NCBI RefSeq assembly: GCF_000282475.1
Contig: NZ_AKJF01000137.1
Coordinates: 1 to 57,542, forward strand
Origin: Pseudomonas sp. GM78
GTDB lineage: Bacteria; Pseudomonadota; Gammaproteobacteria; Pseudomonadales; Pseudomonadaceae
Length of the DNA stretch: 57,542 nt
Direction: 5' to 3'
The notes under the pieces are model-generated. The model worked only from the letters and a program-made list of their open reading frames with translations, was not told the origin of the DNA and did no database searches. Position 1 is the stretch's first letter. Each line of letters begins with the position of its first letter. The position numbers were made by a program, and so were the translations under genes. Positions 42,686-50,557 of the stretch are shown here, piece by piece.

Positions 42686-43414
42686 CGTTTCGGTCCTCGT
42701 TGGCGAAAAGGAGGAATAAACGCTATTTCACCCTGGTCCAACCGCCGATAAATCTTCAACTGCATCAGCTAGCCGGTAACTTCTACTGGAGCAAGAGTGG
42801 TCCACCTATTTAGAGTTAAAGTCTAGAGCCAGAGGGAGATCCAGTTCATAGTTGAAAACTGAACTTGCGCTAAAGTATTTTTGCGCAAACCAATTACACC
42901 TACAATCCGTTGAATCCACTTGTGAAGGGCCTTGAACAGAAGTTTAGCCACGCAAAATGAGGCTGCTTCTATTAAAAGTGAGTTACGCTTATTACGAAAA
43001 GGTATTGAGAGTGCTAGCCGGCACTGGTAGCGACTGCCCATAGTTCAAATGCGCCGGCAAAAACATTAAGTTTTTTTGGCGCCAGTCTTTTGGCAGAAAG
43101 TGACTTGTAGAGTTTTGCGTACAAGAAACGAATAACGTATTTAACGACATAATTGGGTCGTACTTATTTTTGGTTTTTTCGGGATTCGTTTTTATTGTCG
43201 TGGCGGGAGTGAAGGAAATCGAACAAGCGAATTTTTATGCCAATTGCATTAGCTTTATGATACCTGGGCTTCACCTTAAAGCCTTGAGTTATTATCTGGT
43301 TCAACCTCAAAAATGGAGTTTAAATATATTACCTTCCTTGCCCCGCTACTTTTATTATTGCTTGCAGCCAATACAGCGCCATGTTGATGCTCGTTTGAGC
43401 CTGTGAACACCCGT
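42686..43414. other. AT-rich gene-poor stretch between the hydrolase operon and pcaIJ
   Basis: About 730 bases with lower GC than flanking core genes. Short open frames exist on both strands but none has a ribosome site, recognisable sequence or credible codon use. The left end (42686-42830) must hold the promoter of the hydrolase operon, but I see no confident -35/-10. The remainder looks like decayed sequence at the right border of the island. Confidence 0.6.
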
Positions 43415-43442
43415 TGCCGGACGAGCTTGAAACCGTCCGGCA
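43415..43442. terminator. probable pcaIJ terminator hairpin
   Basis: TGCCGGACG and CGTCCGGCA pair perfectly over 9 bp around a 10-base loop, 32 bp past the pcaJ stop. A T-run is lacking, so termination may rely on other factors. Confidence 0.55.
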
Positions 43443-43473
43443 CATTGCTGCGTGACCACGCAAACTTGATCCG

Positions 43474-44115
43474 TTATCGAATCAACGGCACGCCACTGAG
43501 CGCTTGCAAGTCCTCAAAGCTGATATCAGCGACAATCTCCCGGACCTTCAAGCCTTTCGCAGTGACGTCCAGAATAGCCAGGTCGGTATAAATCCGAGTC
43601 ACGCAGCCAATGCCGGTCAGCGGGTAGGTGCATTGCGGCACCAATTTGCTTTCGCCAGTCTTGGTCAGGTGATCCATCATGACGAACACCTGACGCGCGC
43701 CTGTCGCGAGGTCCATCGCGCCACCCACTGCGGGAATGGAACCTTCGGCGCCGGTGTGCCAGTTGGCAAGGTCGCCGTTGACCGAAACCTGGAAGGCGCC
43801 AAGCACGGCAATATCGATGTGCCCACCGCGCATCATCGAGAACGAGTCGGCGTGGTGAAAATAGGCACCACCGGCCAGCAACGTCACATGCTGTTTGCCC
43901 GCGTTGATCAGGTCATCGTCTTCTTCCCCCGGTGCAGGACTCGGGCCCATGCCCAGTACACCGTTTTCACTGTGCAGGAACACTTCCTTATCACCGAGGT
44001 AGTTGGCCACCAGCGTGGGCACGCCAATGCCCAGGTTCACGTAAGAGCCCTCGAGAATATCGTCGGCCACACGTTGGGCCATTTCGCTACGCGATAGTTT
44101 TTTCATAACAGTCAT
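43474..44115 (-). CDS. pcaJ: 3-oxoadipate CoA-transferase subunit B
   Basis: A 213-residue family I CoA-transferase beta subunit. NLGIGVPTLVANYLGD and SENGVLGMGP carry the fold's signature, with the Glu of SENG as the residue that forms the covalent CoA thioester; GGHIDIAVLGAFQV and GCVTRIYTDLAI follow. With subunit A it transfers CoA from succinyl-CoA to beta-ketoadipate, the penultimate step of the protocatechuate/catechol pathway. ATG 44115 has GAGG at seven bases. It begins eight bases after pcaI. A related acetoacetate transferase (ScoB/AtoA) is the main alternative. Confidence 0.85.
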   Translation of the reverse strand: MTVMKKLSRSEMAQRVADDILEGSYVNLGIGVPTLVANYLGDKEVFLHSENGVLGMGPSPAPGEEDDDLINAGKQHVTLLAGGAYFHHADSFSMMRGGHIDIAVLGAFQVSVNGDLANWHTGAEGSIPAVGGAMDLATGARQVFVMMDHLTKTGESKLVPQCTYPLTGIGCVTRIYTDLAILDVTAKGLKVREIVADISFEDLQALSGVPLIR

Positions 44116-44123
44116 GGCGGGCC

Positions 44124-44816
44124 TCAGTTGACGTTGGCATTCGAAATAGGGGCGTGCGGCACTGCGACCACGCGCTGAACGAAGATCCCCGGCGTGACAA
44201 TGTGTTCGGGGTCCAACTCTCCCAACTCGACGATCCGCTTGACCTGGGCGATTGTCGTTTTCGCTGCCATCGCCATGATCGGACCAAAATTACGCGCGGC
44301 TTTGCGATAGGTGAGATTGCCCCAGCGATCGCCATTTTCAGCCTTGATCAGTGCGACATCGGCATGCAACGGCATTTCCAGCACATAATTGCGACCGTCG
44401 ATCACTCGGGTTTCCTTGCCTTCGGCCAGCAACGTGCCATATCCAGTTGGCGAATAAAACGCACCGATTCCAGAGCCAGCCGCGCGAATGCGTTCGGCCA
44501 GATTGCCTTGTGGCACAACCTCAAGCTGCACCTTGCCTGCCAGGTAGAGTTCGTCGAATACATAGGAATCGGATTGGCGCGGAAACGAACAGATGACCTT
44601 GGCAACGCGCCCGGCCTTGAGCAATGCGGCCAGACCGATCTCACCGTTGCCGGCATTGTTGCTGATGATGGTCAGCTCGCGAGCGCCCGAAGCAATGACA
44701 CCATCGACCAACTCCGACGGCATGCCGGCAGTGCCGAAGCCACCCACCATGATGACCGAACCGTCGGCAATGCCGTCCAGTGCTGCAGCGACGGATTCAA
44801 ATGTTTTGTTGATCAA
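44124..44816 (-). CDS. pcaI: 3-oxoadipate CoA-transferase subunit A
   Basis: A 230-residue family I CoA-transferase alpha subunit: MVGGFGTAGMPSELVDGVI (CoA-binding loop), ISNNAGNGEIGLAALL, GGVP-type region replaced by SFPRQSDSYVFDELYLAGKV, and FYSPTGYGTLLAEGKET. This wording fits PcaI of Pseudomonas. The start is TTG 44816 behind GGGAG. No pcaF, pcaBDC or pcaR gene is in the window, so other steps are encoded elsewhere. Confidence 0.85.
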   Translation of the reverse strand: MINKTFESVAAALDGIADGSVIMVGGFGTAGMPSELVDGVIASGARELTIISNNAGNGEIGLAALLKAGRVAKVICSFPRQSDSYVFDELYLAGKVQLEVVPQGNLAERIRAAGSGIGAFYSPTGYGTLLAEGKETRVIDGRNYVLEMPLHADVALIKAENGDRWGNLTYRKAARNFGPIMAMAAKTTIAQVKRIVELGELDPEHIVTPGIFVQRVVAVPHAPISNANVN

Positions 44817-45064
44817 GACGTACTCCCGTTTTTGTGTGGCTGAACAGAATGATCTGATGGAAAAAACTCGATTGGATCATCGTGACGGCTAAGGTGTGCA
44901 TAGCGTGCCAAACAATGGGGCAAGGAGGGTGTCCTGGCATGTAATGTCGTGCGATTAGCGAACGAAACCGTGAGTAGTTGAACGGGAATGAGTAAAAGAC
45001 CCTGGCGTCAATCGCAGGGAGACGGTCGACAGGGCTGTTTCTTTGAGGTTCCCTGATCGAAAGT

Positions 45065-46363
45065 TCAGAGCGCAGCTTTCACCTGCAAACCGAGCACCAG
45101 CGCATTGTCAATGTCTTGGCCGGAAAACGCGCCGGGTTCGATGATGTATTGCACATTCGGGCGCAGCGTCAACCAAGGAGTGGCTTGGTAGCCGTAGCCA
45201 AGCTCGATCAGTTGTTCGGCACTGTCCAGATTCGGGAACGTTGTGCCATTGGCCAGCGCGGCGTCCTCCTGCACATCGCGGCTGCGCGGGTTAGGTACAG
45301 CCCGGCCATAGCCCAGAGCGACGGTGTCACGCGGGCGACCCTCGAACGGTTTGTACAGAACCACGCCGGTGCCGTACCACTTGCTGAACGGCGAAGCCGC
45401 TTCGCTGGCCGCCGAGTATTGGCCGAAGGCGTGCAGACTGCGGCCCTCGGACGATTGCGAGCTCCACACAGCCTGATCAATCAGCAGGTAATGACCGCTG
45501 CGGCCGGACACTTCTTTATCGCTGCCGATGCGTTTCACGTCGGAACTGTCGTAGTAGTAGCCAACCTTGTACTCGCTGGGCAACTCACCCGCGTGCTTGT
45601 ACACCAGTTCGATCGGTACCACAGTGCCGGTCGTATGTTTCGGGCCCAGATGCCAGGCACGGCTGGAATTGCCGTTACTCTCAGGATCGACATTGAAGGC
45701 CGCCACACGTAGTTGCCAAGACGAGGACAGGTCGTACTTCATGCGCACGCCCAAGTGGGCGTTGGGGTAGTTGGTCCAGCCACTACCGCCAGACATGTTC
45801 AGCGGATGGCCGCAGAAACCGGCGTTCATGAAGTTGCAGAGAATGCCACTGTCGAGGCCACCGAGGTCGTTGCCCATGGCCATGTAACCCAGCTTCACGT
45901 TGAGCGCCGGGGTGAACAGGCTGCGCTCGTAACTGAGTTCAGTCAGGCGAGTGTAGAGACCGCCGTAGTTTTCCTGGATGGGCAGGCGGTTGCCGACCAG
46001 ATCCTCGGAGGCGCTATTGCCGCGTCGGTCGTTGATAGCCAGCTGAATCTTGCCGGCGTTATCCACGCCATACAGTTTGCTCAGGTCGAACTGCGCGCCG
46101 AGCTTGATGTTCTGCGAGTAACGAGCCGAACGGTGCAGGCCGCCATCGGCGTTGTAAGCGGTTTCGCCACTGTAGTCGCCGGTGAACTTGATGCCGTTTT
46201 CGTCCATCTGGTGGCGTAGACCACCCCAATCGCCGGTCAGGGTATTGCGGGTCGAAAGGTTCGAATCGGTATCGGCGAAGGCGGGCAGGGTGGCGCTACA
46301 GGTCAGGCCCAGCAGCAAGCCGTGGAGCCAGCCTGCATGAGAAAAGCGAACAGCCAAAAACAT
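45065..46363 (-). CDS. OprB-family carbohydrate-selective porin
   Basis: A 432-residue outer-membrane porin: N-terminal signal peptide (through about residue 31, TCSATLPAFA), LTGDWGGLRHQMDENGIKF typical of OprB, alternating beta-strands, and a C-terminal strand ending GLQVKAAL. It would admit glucose or related sugars and acids to the periplasm. It lies 103 bp downstream of the PQQ dehydrogenase gene with two hairpins between, so the dehydrogenase gets its substrate through this channel (inference; I recall the same pairing at PA2290-PA2291 of P. aeruginosa). Confidence 0.9.
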   Translation of the reverse strand: MFLAVRFSHAGWLHGLLLGLTCSATLPAFADTDSNLSTRNTLTGDWGGLRHQMDENGIKFTGDYSGETAYNADGGLHRSARYSQNIKLGAQFDLSKLYGVDNAGKIQLAINDRRGNSASEDLVGNRLPIQENYGGLYTRLTELSYERSLFTPALNVKLGYMAMGNDLGGLDSGILCNFMNAGFCGHPLNMSGGSGWTNYPNAHLGVRMKYDLSSSWQLRVAAFNVDPESNGNSSRAWHLGPKHTTGTVVPIELVYKHAGELPSEYKVGYYYDSSDVKRIGSDKEVSGRSGHYLLIDQAVWSSQSSEGRSLHAFGQYSAASEAASPFSKWYGTGVVLYKPFEGRPRDTVALGYGRAVPNPRSRDVQEDAALANGTTFPNLDSAEQLIELGYGYQATPWLTLRPNVQYIIEPGAFSGQDIDNALVLGLQVKAAL

Positions 46364-46404
46364 GTGAGTCTTCCAGGTGGAATCTTGAATGATTTCGCAG
46401 AGCG

Positions 46405-46459
46405 GCGCGGCACCCGAAGGTGCCGCGCACAGAGAGCTTGCCCGCCAGTGAGGCGGGCA
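46405..46459. other. two tandem GC-rich hairpins between gcd and the porin gene
   Basis: GCGCGGCACC-CGAA-GGTGCCGCGC (10-bp stem, 46405-46428) is followed by TGCCCGCC-AGTGA-GGCGGGCA (8-bp stem, 46439-46459). Both are perfect. They lie in the intercistronic gap of a presumed operon and could protect the upstream message, or reduce read-through into the porin gene. Confidence 0.7.
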
Positions 46460-46466
46460 CAGCGGC

Positions 46467-48872
46467 TTACGGCAGGGCGTAAGCCATCACGTAGTCGCCG
46501 CGATCGGTCGACTGGCGCGCACCACCGGCGGTGATGACGATGTATTGCTTGCCGGTTTTCGGCGAAACGTAGGTCATCGGGCCACCTTGGCTGCCGACGG
46601 GCAGACGCGCTTTCCACACTTCCTCACCGTTGCCGCTGTTGAACGCGCGCAGGTAGAAGTCCTGAGTGCCGGCGATAAAGATCAAGCCACCTTGAGTCGA
46701 CAGGGTACCGCCAAGGGTTGGCAGACCGATCTTGATCGGCAGGTGCATGCGGATGCCCAGCGGCCCTGTATCTTCAACGGTGCCGACCGGAACCTGCCAG
46801 GCGACTTTCTGCGTCTTCATGTCGATGGCGGTCAGCGTGCCGAACGGTGGCGCCTGGCAAGGAATGCCGGCCACCGACAGGAAGCGGTTTTTGTTCACTG
46901 CGTAAGGCGTACCCTTGAGTGGAACCGCGCCCATCCCGGTGTTCAACGCTTCGCCACCGGAAGTGGCCTGACCTTTGTTCTGCGATGGGATCATCTGAAT
47001 CCACAGACCCAGACGCATGTCGTTGACGAAAATGAAACCGTGCACCGGGTCAGTGGAGATGCTGCCCCAGTTCATGCCGCCCAGTGAGCCTGGGAAACTC
47101 AGCGATTTGTCCAGGCCCGGCGCAGTGTACAAACCGTCGTAACGCATGCTCTTGAAGTCGATACGGCAGAGCAACTGATCGTACGGGGTCGCGCCCCACA
47201 TGTCGGATTCGCTCAGGTGCTGAGCACCGATTTGCGGCATGCCCACCGATTTCGGCTGGGTGGGCGAGTACGGTTCGTCAGGGATGTTTGCCGCTTTGAC
47301 CGGCACTTCTTCAACCTCGGTCAGCGGTTTGCCGGTGGCACGGTCAAGCACATAGATCTGCCCGGCCTTGGTGCCGATGACCAGCGCCGGGACGGTTTTG
47401 CCGTCCTTGGTGAAGTCGATCAGGCTCGGCTGCATCGGCAGGTCGAAGTCCCAGAGGTCGTTGTGAACGGTCTGATAGACCCAGCGTTCTTCACCGCTGC
47501 TGGCGTCCAGCGCCAGGATCGAGGCGCCGTAGGTGTGATCGAGTTTGCTGCGCTCGACACCATAGATGTCGGTGGACGAACTGCCCATTGGCAAGAAAAC
47601 CGTGTTGGTCGCCGGGTCATAGGACATCGGCGCCCAGCTGTTCGGCGTGCTGCGCACGTAAGTACTGCCGTCGGCCGGCGCGTTGCGATCCTGCGGGTTG
47701 CCCGGGTCGAATGCCCAACGCATGGCGCCGGTGATCACATCGAACCCACGGATCACGCCGCCCGGCATGTCGGTTTGCACGTTGTCGGCCACGCGACCGC
47801 CAACCACCACGGTGGTGCCGGCCATCAGCGGTGCGGAAGACAACTGGTAATAGCTGTCCGGAACTTCACCCAGGCCTGCCTTCAGATCAACCTGACCGTT
47901 GTTGCCGAAACCCTGGCAGAACTCGCCGGTGTCAGCATCAACTGCGATCAGGCGGGCATCAATGGTGTTGGTCAGCAGACGACGCTGGCAATTGGCAGCT
48001 GGCGCCGGTTTGGCTTCGATGATCGCCGAATTGCTCGGCTGAGCGATTGCGGAGGTGGCGTCGAAATAAGCCATGCCACGGCAACGCTGCCAGACTTTCG
48101 ACTTCGCGTTGATCGCGTTTTTCCAGAGTTCCTTACCGGTGTCGGCATCCAGTGCGATCAGGTTGTTGTGTGGGGTGCAGATGAACACCTTGTTGCCGAT
48201 CTGCAGCGGAGTGAGCTGGTCTTCGGCGCCATTGCCATCGCTCTCGGCGACGTCACCGGTGTGGTACGTCCACGCGACTTTCAGCTTGTCGACGTTAGTG
48301 CGATTGATCTGATCCAGTGCTGCGAAGCGGCTGCCGCCTTCGGTATTACCGTAGTGAGCCCAGTCCTTTTGCGCCTTGTCCGGCTCAACCGGCGTCAGGC
48401 CCGGGCCAGTGCCCGTGGCGGCAACAGTCGGGTGCGCAACGAACATGTTGCCAGCGGCCACCGCCAGCGCAATCGCCAACACAGCCGCGATGCCATAGGC
48501 ACCGCGACCTGGGACGCTACCATTGGCACGCTTGAGCAGCGGGTAGACCAGCGTGACCGCCAGGCCAACGGCGCTGAACATGAACAGGCGTGAGAATACC
48601 GGCCAGAAAACCAGCCCGGCATCACACACAGCCCAGATCGCCGTGCCCACCAGAAACGCGGCGAACAACCAGGCACCGGCCGTTTTGAAGCGAGCGATCA
48701 GCAGACCGGAAATGGCCATCACCAGCCCACCCACCAGGAAGTACCAGGACCCTCCCAGGCTGACCAATTTCATGCCACCAGTAGCCAGTGCCAAGCCGAG
48801 GAGGGCGATGATCACGCCCAACCCGACCAGAATGAATTTTGATATGCCCGAGAGGCGTTGACTCTGCTTCAC
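46467..48872 (-). CDS. gcd: membrane-bound PQQ-dependent dehydrogenase, glucose/quinate/shikimate family
   Basis: An 801-residue quinoprotein. Residues 1-150 hold about five membrane helices (ISKFILVGLGVIIALLGLAL and on); the rest is the eight-bladed periplasmic PQQ domain with repeated W-motifs (DADTGKELWKNA, ALDASSGEERWVYQT). HNDLWDFDLP keeps the catalytic Asp known from E. coli Gcd (Asp466), and IGTKAGQIYVLD keeps the PQQ-binding Lys. The E. coli His775 position (AGGHGS) reads AGGARQ here. It oxidises glucose to gluconolactone in the periplasm, feeding electrons to ubiquinone; quinate dehydrogenase (QuiA) is the alternative. The start is GTG 48872 behind GGGA. Confidence 0.82.
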   Translation of the reverse strand: MKQSQRLSGISKFILVGLGVIIALLGLALATGGMKLVSLGGSWYFLVGGLVMAISGLLIARFKTAGAWLFAAFLVGTAIWAVCDAGLVFWPVFSRLFMFSAVGLAVTLVYPLLKRANGSVPGRGAYGIAAVLAIALAVAAGNMFVAHPTVAATGTGPGLTPVEPDKAQKDWAHYGNTEGGSRFAALDQINRTNVDKLKVAWTYHTGDVAESDGNGAEDQLTPLQIGNKVFICTPHNNLIALDADTGKELWKNAINAKSKVWQRCRGMAYFDATSAIAQPSNSAIIEAKPAPAANCQRRLLTNTIDARLIAVDADTGEFCQGFGNNGQVDLKAGLGEVPDSYYQLSSAPLMAGTTVVVGGRVADNVQTDMPGGVIRGFDVITGAMRWAFDPGNPQDRNAPADGSTYVRSTPNSWAPMSYDPATNTVFLPMGSSSTDIYGVERSKLDHTYGASILALDASSGEERWVYQTVHNDLWDFDLPMQPSLIDFTKDGKTVPALVIGTKAGQIYVLDRATGKPLTEVEEVPVKAANIPDEPYSPTQPKSVGMPQIGAQHLSESDMWGATPYDQLLCRIDFKSMRYDGLYTAPGLDKSLSFPGSLGGMNWGSISTDPVHGFIFVNDMRLGLWIQMIPSQNKGQATSGGEALNTGMGAVPLKGTPYAVNKNRFLSVAGIPCQAPPFGTLTAIDMKTQKVAWQVPVGTVEDTGPLGIRMHLPIKIGLPTLGGTLSTQGGLIFIAGTQDFYLRAFNSGNGEEVWKARLPVGSQGGPMTYVSPKTGKQYIVITAGGARQSTDRGDYVMAYALP

Positions 48873-48901
48873 GTTAAGTGTCCCGTTGATATGATCTGTG
48901 C

Positions 48902-48930
48902 ATTATATAGATAGCTAACTATCTAGTTAA
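48902..48930 (-). promoter_or_regulatory. gcd promoter with palindromic operator in the spacer
   Basis: On the minus strand TTAACT (48930-48925) and TATAAT (48907-48902) are separated by 17 bp. The spacer is a perfect palindrome, TAGATAG-CTAA-CTATCTA (48908-48925), as expected for a TetR- or MarR-type repressor site that blocks polymerase. The start of transcription would be near 48895, about 23 bases before GTG 48872. Confidence 0.65.
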
Positions 48931-49080
48931 ATCATTAATTCGGAATGAAGCGTATTTCACTGCTCAATTACGCGCCTGATCGAGGAGCGGCGCGCCTCAA
49001 GGATTGCAGGGATCGTCGAACGTAAACAAAAGGCTCGTTTTTGTCAGGGGAGAGCGGATTTATGACAGGTCCAGATCAAC

Positions 49081-49527
49081 TCATCGGTTTTTGCTCAATA
49101 TGGAAAAATTCAACGCACCGGCTAAACAAAGCCAAGCCAGGTAAGGAAACAGGATCAAGCCGGTGATCACGTCAAGCCGCAAAGCCATCACTACCATTAC
49201 AGCGACCACCAGCCAGAGCAGCGTCAGGATCAACATGCTGGCGAGAATGCGTTGCGCACCGAAAAACACCGGTGTCCATAGCGTATTAAGCGCAATCTGC
49301 GCAGCCCATAAAGCCAGCACTACCTGGCTACCAGGTATCTGGGTCAACCGATATCCGGCCCAGGCGAGTAACAGATAAATCGTCGTCCAAGCGACTGGAA
49401 ATAACCAATTGGGTGGCGTGAAGCCGGGTTTAGCGAGAGATTCGTACCACTGACCGGGTTTAAAAAAGATGCCTGTGCTTGCCGCCGCTGCGCAGGCCAA
49501 AAGGAAAATATAAAAGGTCATGATCAT
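49081..49527 (-). CDS. tspO: TspO/MBR-family tryptophan-rich membrane protein
   Basis: A 148-residue five-helix inner-membrane protein. PGQWYESLAKPGFTPPNWLF with downstream Trp-rich helices is the TspO signature; a C-terminal YLAWLCLAGALNFSI closes helix five. TspO proteins bind porphyrins and take part in tetrapyrrole and redox stress responses. Either ATG 49527 or ATG 49521 could start the protein. It is encoded alone, between the gcd promoter region and a 180-bp gap. Confidence 0.9.
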   Translation of the reverse strand: MIMTFYIFLLACAAAASTGIFFKPGQWYESLAKPGFTPPNWLFPVAWTTIYLLLAWAGYRLTQIPGSQVVLALWAAQIALNTLWTPVFFGAQRILASMLILTLLWLVVAVMVVMALRLDVITGLILFPYLAWLCLAGALNFSILSKNR

Positions 49528-49707
49528 TCCTTGTCTAGGGTCAGTGATCTTGAGTTGTGAAGGCGTATGAATCCCGATAAGTAAGCACTGGCTTCAGAAC
49601 ATCTGATTGCCATACTGCAGTCGCCAAAGCACTCGAAATAGAGAGAGTGCCCAGGGCGAAAAATTCACAATTTCTCGCGGACTGCATCCATCAGGGGCAC
49701 CTGGCGA

Positions 49708-50523
49708 CTATGATCTCGGTACTCCCGGCACATCCATATTGATTTTGCGCCAAGCGGCTTCTGAAAAACTGTAAGCCGAAAAGGCGATCAACCCCAACGC
49801 CATCACCATCAAGATCAAACCGCCAACGGGCAGATTCTGCAGAGCATCGAGGGCTTCCTTCATGCCTGGTGGATCAGTGGTTTGATAACGGGAGCCGCTG
49901 ATCACCAGGAGCAGGGCTATCTCGATAAACACCACTCCTCGGGCTATGAGTCCAAACCGAGACACCGGGCGTACATAGCGCATCACGTCTTCGTCAGCCT
50001 CAAAGTACTTCTCGAACGACGCCTTCCATCCCTTGATGATGTGAGCGATTCCTACGCCTAGAGGGACGAGCGCCACGAGGTAAACCAGCACGTTTGAGTG
50101 ATCCCAAGACAAAAGATGCGCCAGTAAATCCTTCGTCTCCCCACCTGCGGAACTGCCCGAGCTTCTGACGCCGCTAATGAGCAGCCCCAATGCAAAAAAC
50201 GCAAGAGCGCCGTTGATCAAACCTCCCACTAACAAACCTGCGCGAATAACCAACCCTTTGAGTTTCGTACCGTGATGATCGACGTCGCGAATCGCTTGCA
50301 CCAGACGCCACCCTGCGAAGGCGAGTAGACCAGCCACCACTAGCCCAACCAGGACATATCCGAATGGCTGGGTTAACAACGCCTCCAGGCTTTTTTGACT
50401 GTCCTTCGGTTTTGTCGAGTCTTGAGCCGCCAGCAGAGCGAAGATACCTATGATCAGATACAGAATGCCCCGAGCGGCATATCCGCCTCGAGCGAGCATG
50501 ACAAGGGTGTGTTGAGTGGACAT
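49708..50523 (-). CDS. DUF1206 membrane protein
   Basis: A 271-residue inner-membrane protein with three homologous units of two helices each: YAARGILYLIIGIFALLAA, then VIRAGLLVGGLINGALAFF, then FGLIARGVVFIEIALLLV, the ARG-x-(V/L)(Y/F) start being the DUF1206 repeat signature. Function unknown. It begins 34 bp after the racemase stop on the same strand, so it may be the last gene of the symporter-racemase unit. Confidence 0.87.
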   Translation of the reverse strand: MSTQHTLVMLARGGYAARGILYLIIGIFALLAAQDSTKPKDSQKSLEALLTQPFGYVLVGLVVAGLLAFAGWRLVQAIRDVDHHGTKLKGLVIRAGLLVGGLINGALAFFALGLLISGVRSSGSSAGGETKDLLAHLLSWDHSNVLVYLVALVPLGVGIAHIIKGWKASFEKYFEADEDVMRYVRPVSRFGLIARGVVFIEIALLLVISGSRYQTTDPPGMKEALDALQNLPVGGLILMVMALGLIAFSAYSFSEAAWRKINMDVPGVPRS

Positions 50524-50557
50524 TGGATTTATTCCCGAAGGTCATATAAGAGCAGAC

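Noticed and set aside
43170-43406. 78-codon open frame in the AT-rich gap
   Set aside because: No Shine-Dalgarno, no recognisable sequence, and AT-driven residues; probably chance.
47217-48593. 458-codon open frame antisense to gcd
   Set aside because: Shadow of a well-recognised quinoprotein; composition atypical and no start signal.
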